Notes under the pieces: generated by a model
Told to the model about the DNA's origin: nothing
Database searches by the model: none
Seen by the model: only the letters and a program-made list of their open reading frames with translations
Made by a program: the position numbers and the translations under genes
NCBI RefSeq assembly: GCF_020621385.1
Contig: NZ_JAESVA010000005.1
Location: 248,001-312,000, forward strand
Source: Acidisoma cellulosilyticum
GTDB taxonomy: Bacteria; Pseudomonadota; Alphaproteobacteria; Acetobacterales; Acetobacteraceae
Length of the DNA stretch: 64,000 bases
Reading direction: 5' to 3'
In this document: one piece after another, positions 27,774 to 37,948 of the stretch
Numbering within the stretch: the first letter of the stretch is position 1
Layout: each line of letters begins with the position of its first letter

Positions 27774-30700
27774 CTAGGCATTCGCCGGACGACGTCGCCG
27801 CCAAAAGCGGAACTGCCATTTATGCTGCAACGCAACATAAATTACGGGCGTCGTGTACAGCGTCAGCGCCTGTGAGATGATCAAGCCACCGATGATGGCA
27901 AGCCCTAACGGTCGTCGATATTCGTATCCAATACCGAACGAAAAGGCGAGCGGCACGGCGCCCAGGATGGCAGCCAGCGTCGTCATGATAATGGGGCGGA
28001 AGCGTGCGACCGCAGCTTCCCTGATCGCGTCGATCGGGGACAATCCGCGCTTGCGTTCCGCCTCCAGCGCGAAATCCACCAGCATGATGGCGTTCTTTTT
28101 GACGATGCCCATCAGCAGAAAAATGCCGATCAGCGCGATGATGGTCAAAGGCGTATTGGTGGCAAGCAGCGCCAGCAGCGCGCCGACGCCGGCGGAGGGC
28201 AAGGTGGACAGGATGGTGATCGGCTGGGTCAGGCTCTCATACAGCACGCCGAGCACGATATAGATGGCAAGGATGGCCGCCAGCAGCAGCATGGGTTCGG
28301 AATTCGCTGATTGCTGGAACAGCTGCGCATTGCCGGCGAAGCTCGTATGGATATCGGCCGGCATATAGATATCGGCTGCCGCCTGTTCCACGATCGCTTC
28401 GCCCGAGCTGATCGCATTGCCGGCTTTGAGGCTGAAGCTGACGGTCGCTTCCGGGAACTGGCCCTGATGGCGCACGGTCAGCGGTGCGGTTGATCGTTCA
28501 AGATGCGAAAAGGCCGAGAGCGGCACCTGCGTCCCGGAACTGCCCGGCACATAGACGCGGTCAAGCTGCGACGGATCGATCTGCAATCCCGGTAAGGCTT
28601 CCAGCACGACCTTATACTGATTGCGCTGCTCGTAGATGGTCGAGATTTCCCGCTGCGCGTAGCCGTTGTTCAGCGCGTCGTCGATCTGCTCCATCGTCAC
28701 GCCCAGGCGCGACGCCTTTGCGCGATCGACGACCACGTTCACTTCCGGGCTCGCCTTATCCTGATCGCTTGAAATATCGGTCAATTGCGGAATGGTCTTG
28801 AGCTTGTCTTCCAGCTTCAAGGCCCAGGTTTGCAACTCGTCAAGGTCGCTGCCCGACAGCACGAAATCGTAGTCGCTCGCGCTCTGCCGGCCGCCGGTGC
28901 GCAAATCCTCCTGCGGGATAAGGAAGGCCTGAATACCGGGAATGCGGTTCAGCTTGGTGCGCAGCCGGGCGATGACCTGATCCGAGGTCACATGCCGCAC
29001 ATCGATGGGCTTGAGCGAAATGAACATCGTCCCGCGATTGAGCGACGAGAAGCCGTTCGCGACGCCGATGCGCGACCCCACTTCGGCGATCGCCGGGTCT
29101 TTCTGAATGACGGCGACAACGCGACGCTGCAGCTTTTCCATCGCCTTGAACGAGATGGAGGGCGCGGCGATGGTCTGGCCCATCAGCAACCCCGTATCCT
29201 CATTCGGCAGAAAGCCCTTCGGCACGATGATATAAAGCCAGACGGTAAACCCGATGGTCGCCAGCGTGACGAGATTCATCAGGATGCGGTGGCGCAATAC
29301 CCAGTTCAGGCTGCGGCCGTAACCGTTGACGATGCGGTTGAAGGTGCGGTCGAAGGCCGCACCCGCCCGTCGGCCCCAGGATCGGCGCGCAGGTGCGGCG
29401 TCGTCCGGGCGGTGCCGCGGCATGAACCAGGCGCAGATCATGGGCGTCACGGTCAGCGACACCACGGCCGAGACGCTGACGGCGATCACCAGCGTCATGG
29501 CGAATTCGTGGAACAGCCGGCCCATGATGCCGGGCATCAGGAACATGGGCGAAAAGACCGCGATCAGCGACAGGGTGATGGACAAAACGGTGAAGCCGAT
29601 CTGCCCCGCACCGCGCAGGGCCGCGCGCATGGGCGACATGCCGCGTTCCACATGGGAATGGATATTCTCGATCATGACGATCGCATCATCGACCACGAAA
29701 CCGACCGAGATGGTGATGGCCAGAAGCGAGAAATTGTCGATCGTGAAGCCTTCGAACCACATGCCGGCAAGCGTTCCGGCGATCGACAGCGGAATGGTGA
29801 TGCCGGCCGCGATCGTCAGCACGGTGCGCTGCAGGAAGATAATGACGACGGCCAGAACCAGCATCACGGTGCCGAGCAGGGTGAACTGTACGTCGTTCAC
29901 GCTCGCGCGGATCGTCGTCGTGCGGTCGGTCAGGATGGTCGTGTGAATGCCGCTCGGCATCAGCTTCAGAATGCCGGGCAGCATCGCCTTCACGCCGTCC
30001 ACCGTGTCGATCACATTGGCACCCGGCTCCTTGGTGATATCGAGCAGAATGGCGGGCTGCTGCCTGTTCCAGGCGGCTAGCCGCAAGGTCGCGACGCTGT
30101 TGATGACATTGCCCAGGTCGCGCAGATGCAGCACGCCGTCCGTGCTTTTGGCCATGACCAGATTGCCGTAATCCGTCGCGTCCTTGATCTGGCTATTGAC
30201 GGTGAGCGTGTAGTTTTTCGTCGGCGTTTCGATATTGCCGGTCGGCTGCACCACATTGGCGTTGCCGATGGTCTCGCTGATCGTTTCCGGCGAAAGCCCG
30301 GCCAGCGCGACGGTCGTGGGGTTCAGCTGCACGCGCACGGCCGGCTTGTCGGCACCGCTTTCGGTGACTTCCGCGACGCCCGTGGCCTGCGCCAGACGCT
30401 GGGCCAGGATGGTATCGACCGAGTCAAAAATCTGGGCGATCGACAGCTTGTCCGATGTCAGCGCAATCGTCATCACCGGCGCGTCGGACGGATTGAACTT
30501 CCGGTAATAGGGCGCGCTCGGCAGGTCAGACGGCAGATCGGCTTCGGACGCGTTGATCGCCCCTTGCACGTCGGCCGCCGCCGCGTCGATGTTCCGGTTA
30601 ACGTCGAAGATGCAGATGATATTGGTGGAGCCCGTGGAACTGACCGAGGTCAGTTCGTTGACGCCCGGTATCTGGCCCAGATGCCGCTCCAAAGGGGCGG

Positions 30701-30920
30701 CGATGGAATTGGCCATCGTCTCGGGGCTGGCACCCGGACGGCTGGCGAAGACGACGACGGCCGGCAGATCGACATTCGGCAGGGACGCGACCGGCAGGAA
30801 CCAATAGGCGACCGCGCCCGCGATCAGCAGGCCGATCGCCAGCAGCATGGTACCGACGGGCCGGCGGATGAAGGGGGTGGAAAGCGACACCTGGGGTTCA
30901 GCTCGGCTGGCTTGCGGCAC
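27774..30920 (-). CDS. RND efflux transporter, MdtC-like
   Basis: A 1048-residue inner-membrane RND pump with the usual 12 helices and two large periplasmic loops. The first helix region is PFIRRPVGTMLLAIGLLIAG, and helix 4 carries the proton-relay pair in VGFVVDDAIVMIENIHSH near 410. GILLMGIVKKNAIMLVDFA-type sequence (FLLMGIVKKNAIMLVDFA) marks helix 10. By sequence and order it is the second of two different RND proteins, as in E. coli MdtABC, which work as a heteromer. It starts inside the end of the preceding RND gene (23-base overlap). Substrates may include drugs, bile-salt-like detergents or metals. Confidence 0.94.
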   Translation of the reverse strand: MPQASRAEPQVSLSTPFIRRPVGTMLLAIGLLIAGAVAYWFLPVASLPNVDLPAVVVFASRPGASPETMANSIAAPLERHLGQIPGVNELTSVSSTGSTNIICIFDVNRNIDAAAADVQGAINASEADLPSDLPSAPYYRKFNPSDAPVMTIALTSDKLSIAQIFDSVDTILAQRLAQATGVAEVTESGADKPAVRVQLNPTTVALAGLSPETISETIGNANVVQPTGNIETPTKNYTLTVNSQIKDATDYGNLVMAKSTDGVLHLRDLGNVINSVATLRLAAWNRQQPAILLDITKEPGANVIDTVDGVKAMLPGILKLMPSGIHTTILTDRTTTIRASVNDVQFTLLGTVMLVLAVVIIFLQRTVLTIAAGITIPLSIAGTLAGMWFEGFTIDNFSLLAITISVGFVVDDAIVMIENIHSHVERGMSPMRAALRGAGQIGFTVLSITLSLIAVFSPMFLMPGIMGRLFHEFAMTLVIAVSVSAVVSLTVTPMICAWFMPRHRPDDAAPARRSWGRRAGAAFDRTFNRIVNGYGRSLNWVLRHRILMNLVTLATIGFTVWLYIIVPKGFLPNEDTGLLMGQTIAAPSISFKAMEKLQRRVVAVIQKDPAIAEVGSRIGVANGFSSLNRGTMFISLKPIDVRHVTSDQVIARLRTKLNRIPGIQAFLIPQEDLRTGGRQSASDYDFVLSGSDLDELQTWALKLEDKLKTIPQLTDISSDQDKASPEVNVVVDRAKASRLGVTMEQIDDALNNGYAQREISTIYEQRNQYKVVLEALPGLQIDPSQLDRVYVPGSSGTQVPLSAFSHLERSTAPLTVRHQGQFPEATVSFSLKAGNAISSGEAIVEQAAADIYMPADIHTSFAGNAQLFQQSANSEPMLLLAAILAIYIVLGVLYESLTQPITILSTLPSAGVGALLALLATNTPLTIIALIGIFLLMGIVKKNAIMLVDFALEAERKRGLSPIDAIREAAVARFRPIIMTTLAAILGAVPLAFSFGIGYEYRRPLGLAIIGGLIISQALTLYTTPVIYVALQHKWQFRFWRRRRPANA

Positions 30921-33900
30921 GCCTGCGGCCGCTTGGGGCGAAGCGGGCGCGCAGACCCTCGAAGGCCAGATAGATCACCGGCGTCGTATACAGCGTCAGC
31001 AGCTGGCTGAGGATGAGGCCGCCGACGATGGTGATGCCCAGCGGGCGCCGCAATTCCGCGCCCGCGCCGCCTTCCAGGATCAGCGGCAACGCGCCCAGAA
31101 GGGCGGCCATGGTCGTCATCATGATCGGCCGGAAGCGCAGCAGACAGGCTTCCAGAATGGCCTCGGCCGGCGTCTTTTTATGCGCGCCCTGCGCCTCGAT
31201 CGCGAAGTCGATCATCATGATCGCGTTCTTCTTCACGATGCCCATCAGCAGCACGACACCGACCAGCGCCACGATCGAGAGATCGTTGCCGGTCAGCATC
31301 AGCGCCAGCAGCGCGCCGATGCCGGCGGATGGCAGGGTGGAGATGATGGTGATCGGGTGGATCGTGCTTTCGTACAGCACGCCGAGCACGATGTAGATGA
31401 CGACGACGGCGGCCAGGATCAGCCAGGGTTCGGACGCGAGGGAGCTGTTGAACTCCGCCGCGTCGCCCTGATAGCTGCCGGCGATTGTGGATGGCACGCC
31501 AAGCTCGGCCTCGGCGCGGCTGATCGCCTGCACGGCCTGGCCGAGGGAGGTGCCGCTGGTCAGGTCAAAGCCGATGGTCGCGGCCGGGAACTGCTCGTCA
31601 TGCAAAATGGATAGCGGCGTCAGGGTCCGTGTCACCGTCGCAAAAGCCCGCAGCGGTATCTGGGAGGAGGTGCTGGTGCTGGTGCCCGTCGATTCCGTGG
31701 TCGTCGCGGTCTGCGTGTTGGAACTGCCGGAGCCGGTGGCCGTGCTGGAACCGGTCGAACTGTTCGAGGCATTGGCATTGGCATTCGTGCCGCTGCTGCC
31801 GCTGTCGACATTGCCCGGGAAATACAGCATGTCGAGCAGATCGGGGTTGGTGGCGAAAGCCGGGGCCACTTCCTCGATCACGCGATACTGGTTGGTCTGG
31901 CCGTAGATGGTGGAAATCTGCCGCTGGCCGAAAGCATCGTCCAGAATGTCTTCCACCGTCTGCATATTCACGCCGAGGCGCGCGGCCTGGACGCGGTCGA
32001 CATTGATGGAAATGCCGGCGCCGTCATTCTGGATGTCGCTGTTGACATGCTCGATTTCGGGCAGGGTTTCCAGCTTCTTGACCAACTTCGGCACGAAGGC
32101 GGAAAGCTCCGTCGAATCCGTATCGGTCAGCAGATACTGATAGGCCGTGCGGTTGACGCTGGTGCCCAGATTGATGTCCTGCACCGGCACGAAATAGACC
32201 TGCAGGCCGGGCAAATCGGCGACCGCATCCTGCAGCTTGGCGATGATCGCCTCGACCCCCGGACGGTTGCCGATAGGCTTCAGCGTGATCGTCACCTGTC
32301 CGGAATTGGGCGTCGAATTATCGGTGCCGGTGCCGACATTCGAGACGACATTCACGACCCCCTCGACGGACCGGAATTCCTTCGCCGCCTGGTTCTGCAG
32401 CTTGACCATGGCGGGGATCGAAATCGTCTGGGACGCTTCGGTAATGGCGATGACCGAGCCGGTATCCTGCGTCGGCAGAAAGCCCTTCGGCACCGCGATA
32501 TACAGCAGCACGGTGCCGACCAATGTGCCGACGGCGATCAGCAGCACCAGCACCTGACGGCGCAACACCCAGATCAGCGTCACGCGATACAGGCCGAGCA
32601 GGCGGCTGAAGCCGGCCTCCGCCATGCGCGCCGGCCAGGCAGGCTTGTTTTCGGACGCCGGCTTCAGGATGCGTCCGCACATCATCGGCGTCAGCGTCAG
32701 CGAGATGACGGCCGAGACGATGACCGCGACCGACAGCGTGACGGCGAATTCGTTGAACAGCTTGCCGACGACGCCGGTCATGAACAGCAGCGGAATGAAA
32801 ACGGCGATGAGCGAGATGGTGAGCGAGATGATGGTGAAGCCGATCTGCTTGGCACCGCGATAGGCGGCTTCCAACGGCGGATGGCCTTCCTCGATCAGGC
32901 GGACCACGTTCTCGATCATGACGATGGCATCGTCGACCACGAAGCCGGTCGCGATGGTCAATGCCATCAGCGACAGGTTGTCCAGGCCGAAGCCCAGAAA
33001 ATACATGATACCGAAGGTGCCGATCAGCGACAGCGGCAAAGCGACGCCGGGAATGATCGTGGCACGGACCGATCCCAGGAACAGATAGATCACCAACACC
33101 ACCAGCAGCACGCTGATCAGCAGCGTGAACTGCACGTCGCGGACGGAGGCGCGGATCGTCGTCGTGCGGTCGCTGACCAGCGTCACCTTCACGCCGCCGG
33201 GCAAAGTCTGCTCCAGCTTCGGCAGCATCGCCTTCACGGTATCGGCGGTCGCCACGATATTGGCGCCCGGCTGCCGCTGGATGGACAGAACCACGGCCGG
33301 CTGGCCGTTGTAGCGGACATCCGTCTGCTCGTTTTCCATGGCCGTCACGACGGTCGCGACATCCCGCAGGCGCACCGGCGCGGCGTTGCGGTAGGCGACG
33401 ACGAGGTCGGAGTAATCGCGCGCGGTCTCCAACTGGTCGTTGGCACCGACGGTGACCGCCTGGGACGGGCCGTCGAACCCGCCTTTGGACCCGTTCTGGT
33501 TGGCGTTGGTCACGGCACTGCGAAGGTCTTCCAGCGACAGGCTATAGGCCGCCAGCCTCGCCGGGTCCGCCTGAATGCGGAAGGCCTGGCGCAGCCCGCC
33601 CAGCACCGTCACCTGGCCGACACCAGTGATCTGGCTCAGCTTCGGCTGCAACAGCGTCACGGCGTCGTCCGCCATGGTGTAAAGCGGCACGTTCTTCGAG
33701 GTCAGCGCGAAGGTCACGATCGGCGTATCGGCCGGATTCACCTTGGCATAGACCGGCGGGTAAGGCAGCGAGGTCGGCAGCGTGCCGGCCGAGGCCTGAA
33801 TGGCCGCCTGCACGTCCTGCGCCGCGTCATCGATATCGCGTGTCAACGCGAATTGCAGGACGATCTGGCTGAGCCCCTGGCTGCTGGTGGACGTCATGCC

Positions 33901-34134
33901 GGCCACACCCTGGATTTCGCCGAACTGACGTTCCAAAGGCGCGGTGATCAGATTGGCGACGGTATCGGGACTCGCACCCGGCAGCTGCGTCGTCACCTGA
34001 ATGGTCGGAAACTCGACCTCGGGCAGGGAGGAGACCGGCAGCTGCATATAGCCGAGTATCCCCGCCAGCAGCACGGCGACTGCCAGAAGGGAGGTCGCGA
34101 TGGGCCGCGAAATGAAGGGAGAGGAGACGCTCAC
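30898..34134 (-). CDS. RND efflux transporter, MdtB-like, with low-complexity insert
   Basis: A 1078-residue RND pump and likely partner of the next one. It begins SVSSPFISRPIATSLLAVAV and has the relay pair in ATGFVVDDAIVMIENVVRLI and VLLMGIVKKNAIMMIDFA. Unlike its relatives it carries about 50 residues of Ser/Thr/Asn/Gly (residues about 773-825, for example TNANANASNSSTGSSTATGS) in the periplasmic loop between YFPG and the conserved IPLRAFATV; the partner pump has only SSGTQ there. The insert explains the extra length over MdtB. The gene overlaps the membrane-fusion gene by four bases (ATGA). Confidence 0.94.
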   Translation of the reverse strand: MSVSSPFISRPIATSLLAVAVLLAGILGYMQLPVSSLPEVEFPTIQVTTQLPGASPDTVANLITAPLERQFGEIQGVAGMTSTSSQGLSQIVLQFALTRDIDDAAQDVQAAIQASAGTLPTSLPYPPVYAKVNPADTPIVTFALTSKNVPLYTMADDAVTLLQPKLSQITGVGQVTVLGGLRQAFRIQADPARLAAYSLSLEDLRSAVTNANQNGSKGGFDGPSQAVTVGANDQLETARDYSDLVVAYRNAAPVRLRDVATVVTAMENEQTDVRYNGQPAVVLSIQRQPGANIVATADTVKAMLPKLEQTLPGGVKVTLVSDRTTTIRASVRDVQFTLLISVLLVVLVIYLFLGSVRATIIPGVALPLSLIGTFGIMYFLGFGLDNLSLMALTIATGFVVDDAIVMIENVVRLIEEGHPPLEAAYRGAKQIGFTIISLTISLIAVFIPLLFMTGVVGKLFNEFAVTLSVAVIVSAVISLTLTPMMCGRILKPASENKPAWPARMAEAGFSRLLGLYRVTLIWVLRRQVLVLLIAVGTLVGTVLLYIAVPKGFLPTQDTGSVIAITEASQTISIPAMVKLQNQAAKEFRSVEGVVNVVSNVGTGTDNSTPNSGQVTITLKPIGNRPGVEAIIAKLQDAVADLPGLQVYFVPVQDINLGTSVNRTAYQYLLTDTDSTELSAFVPKLVKKLETLPEIEHVNSDIQNDGAGISINVDRVQAARLGVNMQTVEDILDDAFGQRQISTIYGQTNQYRVIEEVAPAFATNPDLLDMLYFPGNVDSGSSGTNANANASNSSTGSSTATGSGSSNTQTATTTESTGTSTSTSSQIPLRAFATVTRTLTPLSILHDEQFPAATIGFDLTSGTSLGQAVQAISRAEAELGVPSTIAGSYQGDAAEFNSSLASEPWLILAAVVVIYIVLGVLYESTIHPITIISTLPSAGIGALLALMLTGNDLSIVALVGVVLLMGIVKKNAIMMIDFAIEAQGAHKKTPAEAILEACLLRFRPIMMTTMAALLGALPLILEGGAGAELRRPLGITIVGGLILSQLLTLYTTPVIYLAFEGLRARFAPSGRRRAASQPS
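31657..31815. repeat. Low-complexity insert inside the MdtB-like pump
   Basis: About 160 bases encode an almost pure Ser, Thr, Asn, Ala and Gly stretch on the minus strand, with repeated short units (NANANAS, SSTGSS, TSTSTS). It sits in a periplasmic loop, keeps the frame and is absent from the partner pump. Confidence 0.85.
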
Positions 34135-35357
34135 TGCGCGGTCGCCGCCTTGTCCGCGCCCTTGGGTCCCTGATCGCCCTTGCCTTGAGCGGCCTGATCG
34201 GTCACCGTTTTCGGCGTCACGACCTTGACCTTGGACCCGTCGCTGAGACGCGACGCGCCGTCGAGCACGACCTTGTCGCCGGCCGCGAGGCCGCTTTGGA
34301 TCACGGCCAGCTTCTCATTCTGCTGGCCGAGCGTGACATTGGCCTGTTTCACGGTGTTATTCGGTTGCAACACATAGGCGAAGCTTTGGGTGGGGCCGGT
34401 CTGGACGGCGGCCGGCGGCACCGTCAGCGCGTCCTTCAGCACCTTGACCGTCAGATGCGCGGTCACGAAACCGCCCGGCCAAAGATGCTCGTCGGTATTC
34501 GGGAAATAGGCCTTGAACTTCACCGTGCCGGTCGAGCTGTCGACCTGATTGTCGATGACATCCAGGGTCGCGGTTTCTTCCGGCCCCGATCCGTCGCCTT
34601 CCGGCACCACGGATAGCGGCAGGGCACCGGCTTTCGACGCGTCGATGATCTGGGGCAGATCCTGCTGCGGCAGGGTGAAGACGACGCCGATCGGCTCGAT
34701 CGTCGTCAGCGTGACGATCCCTGAACTGCTGCCGGCCGAGACGATATTGCCGATATCGACGTCGCGCACGCCAAGCCGCCCGTCGACCGGCGCGGTGATG
34801 GTGCAATAGTCGAGATTGGTTTGCGCCAGTTCGATCGCGGCCTTGTCCTGGATGATCAGGGCCTTGGTCTCGTCCACGGTCGCGCGCTCGTCGTCCGCGG
34901 TCTGCTGCGAGATGTAGGAGGACCCCGACAGTTTGGCGTAGCGGGTCAGGTCGCGCAGCGCGCCGGCCAGCGTCGCCTGATCCTGCGCCAGCTTGCCGCG
35001 ATCCTCGTCCAGCGTCGCCTGATAGGTGCGCGGGTCGATGACGGCCAGCACGTCGCCCTTCTTGACGTTCTGCCCCTCGGTGAAATTGATCGAGACGATC
35101 GGCCCGGTCACCATCGGGCTGATGGTGACCGTATTCGATGCCTGCACGGTGCCGATGCCGGTCAGCACCACCGGCACGTCCTGCTTGGTGACCGGGACGA
35201 CCGTGACCGGTGTCACGTCGTTCGGGCTGGACTTGCTGCGCCGCTGGGCATGGGCCTCAGGCCCCGCGAGCGTCAGCGCCGTGGCGCCGAGAAGGGTGAG
35301 CAGAAGGGCGCGCGCAAGACGCTGGCCGTGCTTTTGGTCCGTCATGGTCAGGCTCAC
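34131..35357 (-). CDS. RND membrane-fusion protein, MdtA-like
   Basis: A 408-residue periplasmic adaptor joining the RND pump to the outer-membrane factor. A signal or anchor segment (ALLLTLLGATALTLAGPEAHAQ) covers residues about 18-38. The lipoyl half-motifs are VSINFTEGQNVKKGDVLAVI near 90 and YCTITAPVDGRLGVRDVDIG near 175, separated by a helical hairpin rich in Asp/Gln. The C-terminal 25 residues are Lys/Gly/Asp-rich (QGKGDQGPKGADKAATAQ), as in MdtA proteins. It overlaps both neighbours by four bases (ATGA), so the set is tightly coupled. Confidence 0.94.
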   Translation of the reverse strand: MSLTMTDQKHGQRLARALLLTLLGATALTLAGPEAHAQRRSKSSPNDVTPVTVVPVTKQDVPVVLTGIGTVQASNTVTISPMVTGPIVSINFTEGQNVKKGDVLAVIDPRTYQATLDEDRGKLAQDQATLAGALRDLTRYAKLSGSSYISQQTADDERATVDETKALIIQDKAAIELAQTNLDYCTITAPVDGRLGVRDVDIGNIVSAGSSSGIVTLTTIEPIGVVFTLPQQDLPQIIDASKAGALPLSVVPEGDGSGPEETATLDVIDNQVDSSTGTVKFKAYFPNTDEHLWPGGFVTAHLTVKVLKDALTVPPAAVQTGPTQSFAYVLQPNNTVKQANVTLGQQNEKLAVIQSGLAAGDKVVLDGASRLSDGSKVKVVTPKTVTDQAAQGKGDQGPKGADKAATAQ

Positions 35358-36874
35358 GGAATGATCGAGGGGTTGATGGCAGGCACGGGATGGGCCGTCG
35401 CGGGCGCGCTTTGCTCCCAGCCGCCGCCCAACGCCTTGAACAGCGCGACATAGGCTTCCAGCCGGGCCAGCTGAACGGTCACCAGCGTATTTTCATCGGT
35501 CAGCTGGGTCTGCTGGGCGGTGATGAGCGTCGTGATATCCGCCGTTCCGGCATTGAGCTGCGCGCGAGAGACGGTGGTCGAAAGCCGGGCCTGCTGCACG
35601 GCCTGCTGTTGCAGGTCTTCCTGCTGCTGGCTGTAATTCACCTGCGTCAGCGCCGTCTCGACATCGGTATAGGCCTGCAGCACTGCCTCCTGATAGGCGG
35701 CGGCGTCTTCCTTGGCGAGGCCGCGATCCTCGGCCACTTGCCCCGACAGCGCGCCATTGTCGAACAGCGTCTGCGCGGCGCTGGCGGCGGCGTTGATGAC
35801 GAGCGATTGCGGGGAGAGCAGACCGGCGATGGCGCCATTCTCCCAGCCGATCGACCCCGACAGGGTGAGGGAGGGGAACAGCGCGGCCCGCGCCGCGCGG
35901 GTCGTGGCGACGGCCGAGATCAGCGTCGCCTCGGCTTCCGCCACATCCGGCCGGCGGCGCAGCAATTCGATGGGCAGGCCCGGCACCACGGCGGGCGAGC
36001 CGAGCGTCGCGAGCGTGCCGGGGTCGATCGTGATCTCCTCCGGCGGGCGCCCGACCAGGATGCCGAGCGCGATGACCTCCTGCTTCTCCAGCGAAACGAG
36101 GTTCGGGATATCCGCGCGCTGGCCTGCGACCAGGGCGGCCTGCTGGGCCACGTCGAGCACGGAGGAATAGCCGGCGGCGAGCCGCCCTTGCTCGACCTTC
36201 AACAGATCCTCGGCGGTTTTCAGATTGGCTTGCGCGACGCGGATCTGGTCCTGATAGGACAGCGCCGAGAAATAGGTGTCCGCGACCTCGGACACGACCG
36301 TCAAGGCCGTCACCTGGGCGGCATAGCGGGCGGACATGGCATTGGCTTCGGCCGCGTTGAAGGTCGCGCGGTTCTTGCCCCAGAAGTCGATTTCGTAGGA
36401 GGCCGACAGCTCGGCACTATAGGTGCGGGTATCGACCACACCGCTGCCGCCGGTGGTGAGCGTACCGTTGGAATTGACCACCGCACCCGTGCTGCTGCCG
36501 CTGGTATTCACCTGGCTCCAGGACACGCCCGGCGCGGTGCTGAGCGTCGGCAGCAGCGCGCCGCCTGCGACCCGCACGGCGCCGTCGGCCGCTTCGACCG
36601 CGGCGATGGCGCTCTGAATCGTATAATTATGCGCCTTCGCCTCTTCCATGAACTGGTTGAGTTCGGGTGAACCGAACCCTTCCCACCAGGTCGCAGACGG
36701 CCAAATCGGCGCCGGTCCCGTATTGGACGCGCTTTGCGCGCCAGGCGCAGTAAAGATCGGCGGCACGGCCGTCGCCGGCCGATGATAATCCGGCCCGACA
36801 TCGCATCCGGTCAGCGGAAAAAGGGTGAGCAGGCCGATAGGGCCAAGCATCAGGCGGCGAAGGGAAGGGATCAC
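35354..36874 (-). CDS. Outer-membrane efflux factor, NodT family
   Basis: A 506-residue TolC-like outer-membrane channel lipoprotein. The signal ends GLLTLFPLTGC (Cys near 24), followed by the NodT start DVGPDYHRPATAVPP. Two OEP repeats follow, with SYEIDFWGKNRATFNAAEAN near 165, VGRPPEEITIDPG near 275 and IELLRRRPDVAEAEATLISA near 310, all typical. It ends VALFKALGGGWEQ, the usual end of the family. It is the first gene of the four-gene pump and overlaps the adaptor gene by four bases. The glycosyltransferase upstream ends 48 bases before it on the same strand. Confidence 0.93.
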   Translation of the reverse strand: MIPSLRRLMLGPIGLLTLFPLTGCDVGPDYHRPATAVPPIFTAPGAQSASNTGPAPIWPSATWWEGFGSPELNQFMEEAKAHNYTIQSAIAAVEAADGAVRVAGGALLPTLSTAPGVSWSQVNTSGSSTGAVVNSNGTLTTGGSGVVDTRTYSAELSASYEIDFWGKNRATFNAAEANAMSARYAAQVTALTVVSEVADTYFSALSYQDQIRVAQANLKTAEDLLKVEQGRLAAGYSSVLDVAQQAALVAGQRADIPNLVSLEKQEVIALGILVGRPPEEITIDPGTLATLGSPAVVPGLPIELLRRRPDVAEAEATLISAVATTRAARAALFPSLTLSGSIGWENGAIAGLLSPQSLVINAAASAAQTLFDNGALSGQVAEDRGLAKEDAAAYQEAVLQAYTDVETALTQVNYSQQQEDLQQQAVQQARLSTTVSRAQLNAGTADITTLITAQQTQLTDENTLVTVQLARLEAYVALFKALGGGWEQSAPATAHPVPAINPSIIP

Positions 36875-36922
36875 GCAATCCTCTATGGGTCGGCGTTCGG
36901 TATCAGGGCCGGGCGCCAGGGC

Positions 36923-37948
36923 CTAAAGCTGGTTTGTAACGGAGCTATGTCCGCGACTTGTCTGGCGGGAAAAAGGCAAGGCGGCGAATACCTCACGCCG
37001 CAACCGCTGCCAAAACCCGCCGCGCCAGCGCCCGTCGCTCTCCCACAGGTAAGCGATGGCCGCCTTGCTGAGGTCCGCCGGCGGGTCCGGCAAGGCCATC
37101 GACAACCCGGCACGAATGCCCCGCAACCCCTGACCGGGCAGTCCTATCCTGAAGCTTTTCAACGCGTAAGCGGCTGCACGGCATATCACTGCCGGCGTCG
37201 ATCCGCGCCACTTGCGGGCGATATAGAGCCGGTTGCGGACATACAGAAACCAACGGGTTTCGTTCCATTGGACCCGTCCGGCGGTCGCGCGCTTGTGATG
37301 CACCGCGATATCACCGGTATAGAGCAGCCGCCACCCGGCGGCGATGGCACGTAGCGAGAGGTCGAACTCCTCCCAGGTGAAAACCAGGGCCTCATCATAG
37401 CCGCCGATCGCCGTCCAGGCAGCGCGGCGAATGGCATGGCCCGCGCCGACGAAGGTCGCACAGGCGAATCGCTCGGCCGCGCGGGTGTTCAGCGCCGTCG
37501 GATAGCCCCAGCATTCGGCATCATCGGCACTGCCGTCGCCGTTCAGGATACGGAAAGCAAGCACGGCACAATCCGGTGTTGTTCGCAGCAGTGATACGGC
37601 GCGCGCCGCCGTATCCGACGCCGCAAACACCGCATCATTGTCGAGTGCGATGATAAAACTGGCTTGCCCGAGGGCGCTGGCCCGGTTGCGCCCGCCGGCG
37701 ACGCCCAGATTGCTGCCGGCCTCGGCCAGCAGCGCGTCCGTGCGTCCGTCGATCAGCCGCGCGAAACGAGCGAGGTTTTCGGGCGTCGACCCCTGGTCGA
37801 GGACGATGACATGGCGGGTCAGTCCGGTCTGGCCGAGCGCGGAGAGAATGGCCGCCTCGGTCTCCTCCGGGCGGTCCAGGCTCAGAATGACGATATCCGC
37901 GTCATAGCCGGCAGCCTGGGGCAGCCGGCCAGCGCGGAGATCGGTCAC
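36923..37948 (-). CDS. Family 2 glycosyltransferase
   Basis: A 341-residue GT-A-type glycosyltransferase. The nucleotide-sugar-binding strand is DADIVILSLDRPEETEAAIL near 17, followed by NLGVAGGRNRAS near 85 and the metal-binding ALDNDAVF near 100. ECWGYPTALN and GGYDEALVFTWEEFDLSLRA near 185 are the acceptor-side motifs of rhamnosyl/galactofuranosyl-type transferases (WbbL-like). It lacks obvious membrane helices. It overlaps the neighbouring glycosyltransferase by four bases (ATGA), so the two act together, probably on a polysaccharide or lipid-linked sugar. Confidence 0.88.
   Translation of the reverse strand: MTDLRAGRLPQAAGYDADIVILSLDRPEETEAAILSALGQTGLTRHVIVLDQGSTPENLARFARLIDGRTDALLAEAGSNLGVAGGRNRASALGQASFIIALDNDAVFAASDTAARAVSLLRTTPDCAVLAFRILNGDGSADDAECWGYPTALNTRAAERFACATFVGAGHAIRRAAWTAIGGYDEALVFTWEEFDLSLRAIAAGWRLLYTGDIAVHHKRATAGRVQWNETRWFLYVRNRLYIARKWRGSTPAVICRAAAYALKSFRIGLPGQGLRGIRAGLSMALPDPPADLSKAAIAYLWESDGRWRGGFWQRLRREVFAALPFSRQTSRGHSSVTNQL

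Noticed and set aside
28785..30080. 431-codon plus-strand frame opposite the MdtC-like pump
   Set aside because: Antisense artefact; no conserved motif.
32047..34173. 708-codon plus-strand frame opposite the RND and adaptor genes
   Set aside because: His/Gln/Arg-rich antisense product opposite clearly conserved RND coding sequence.
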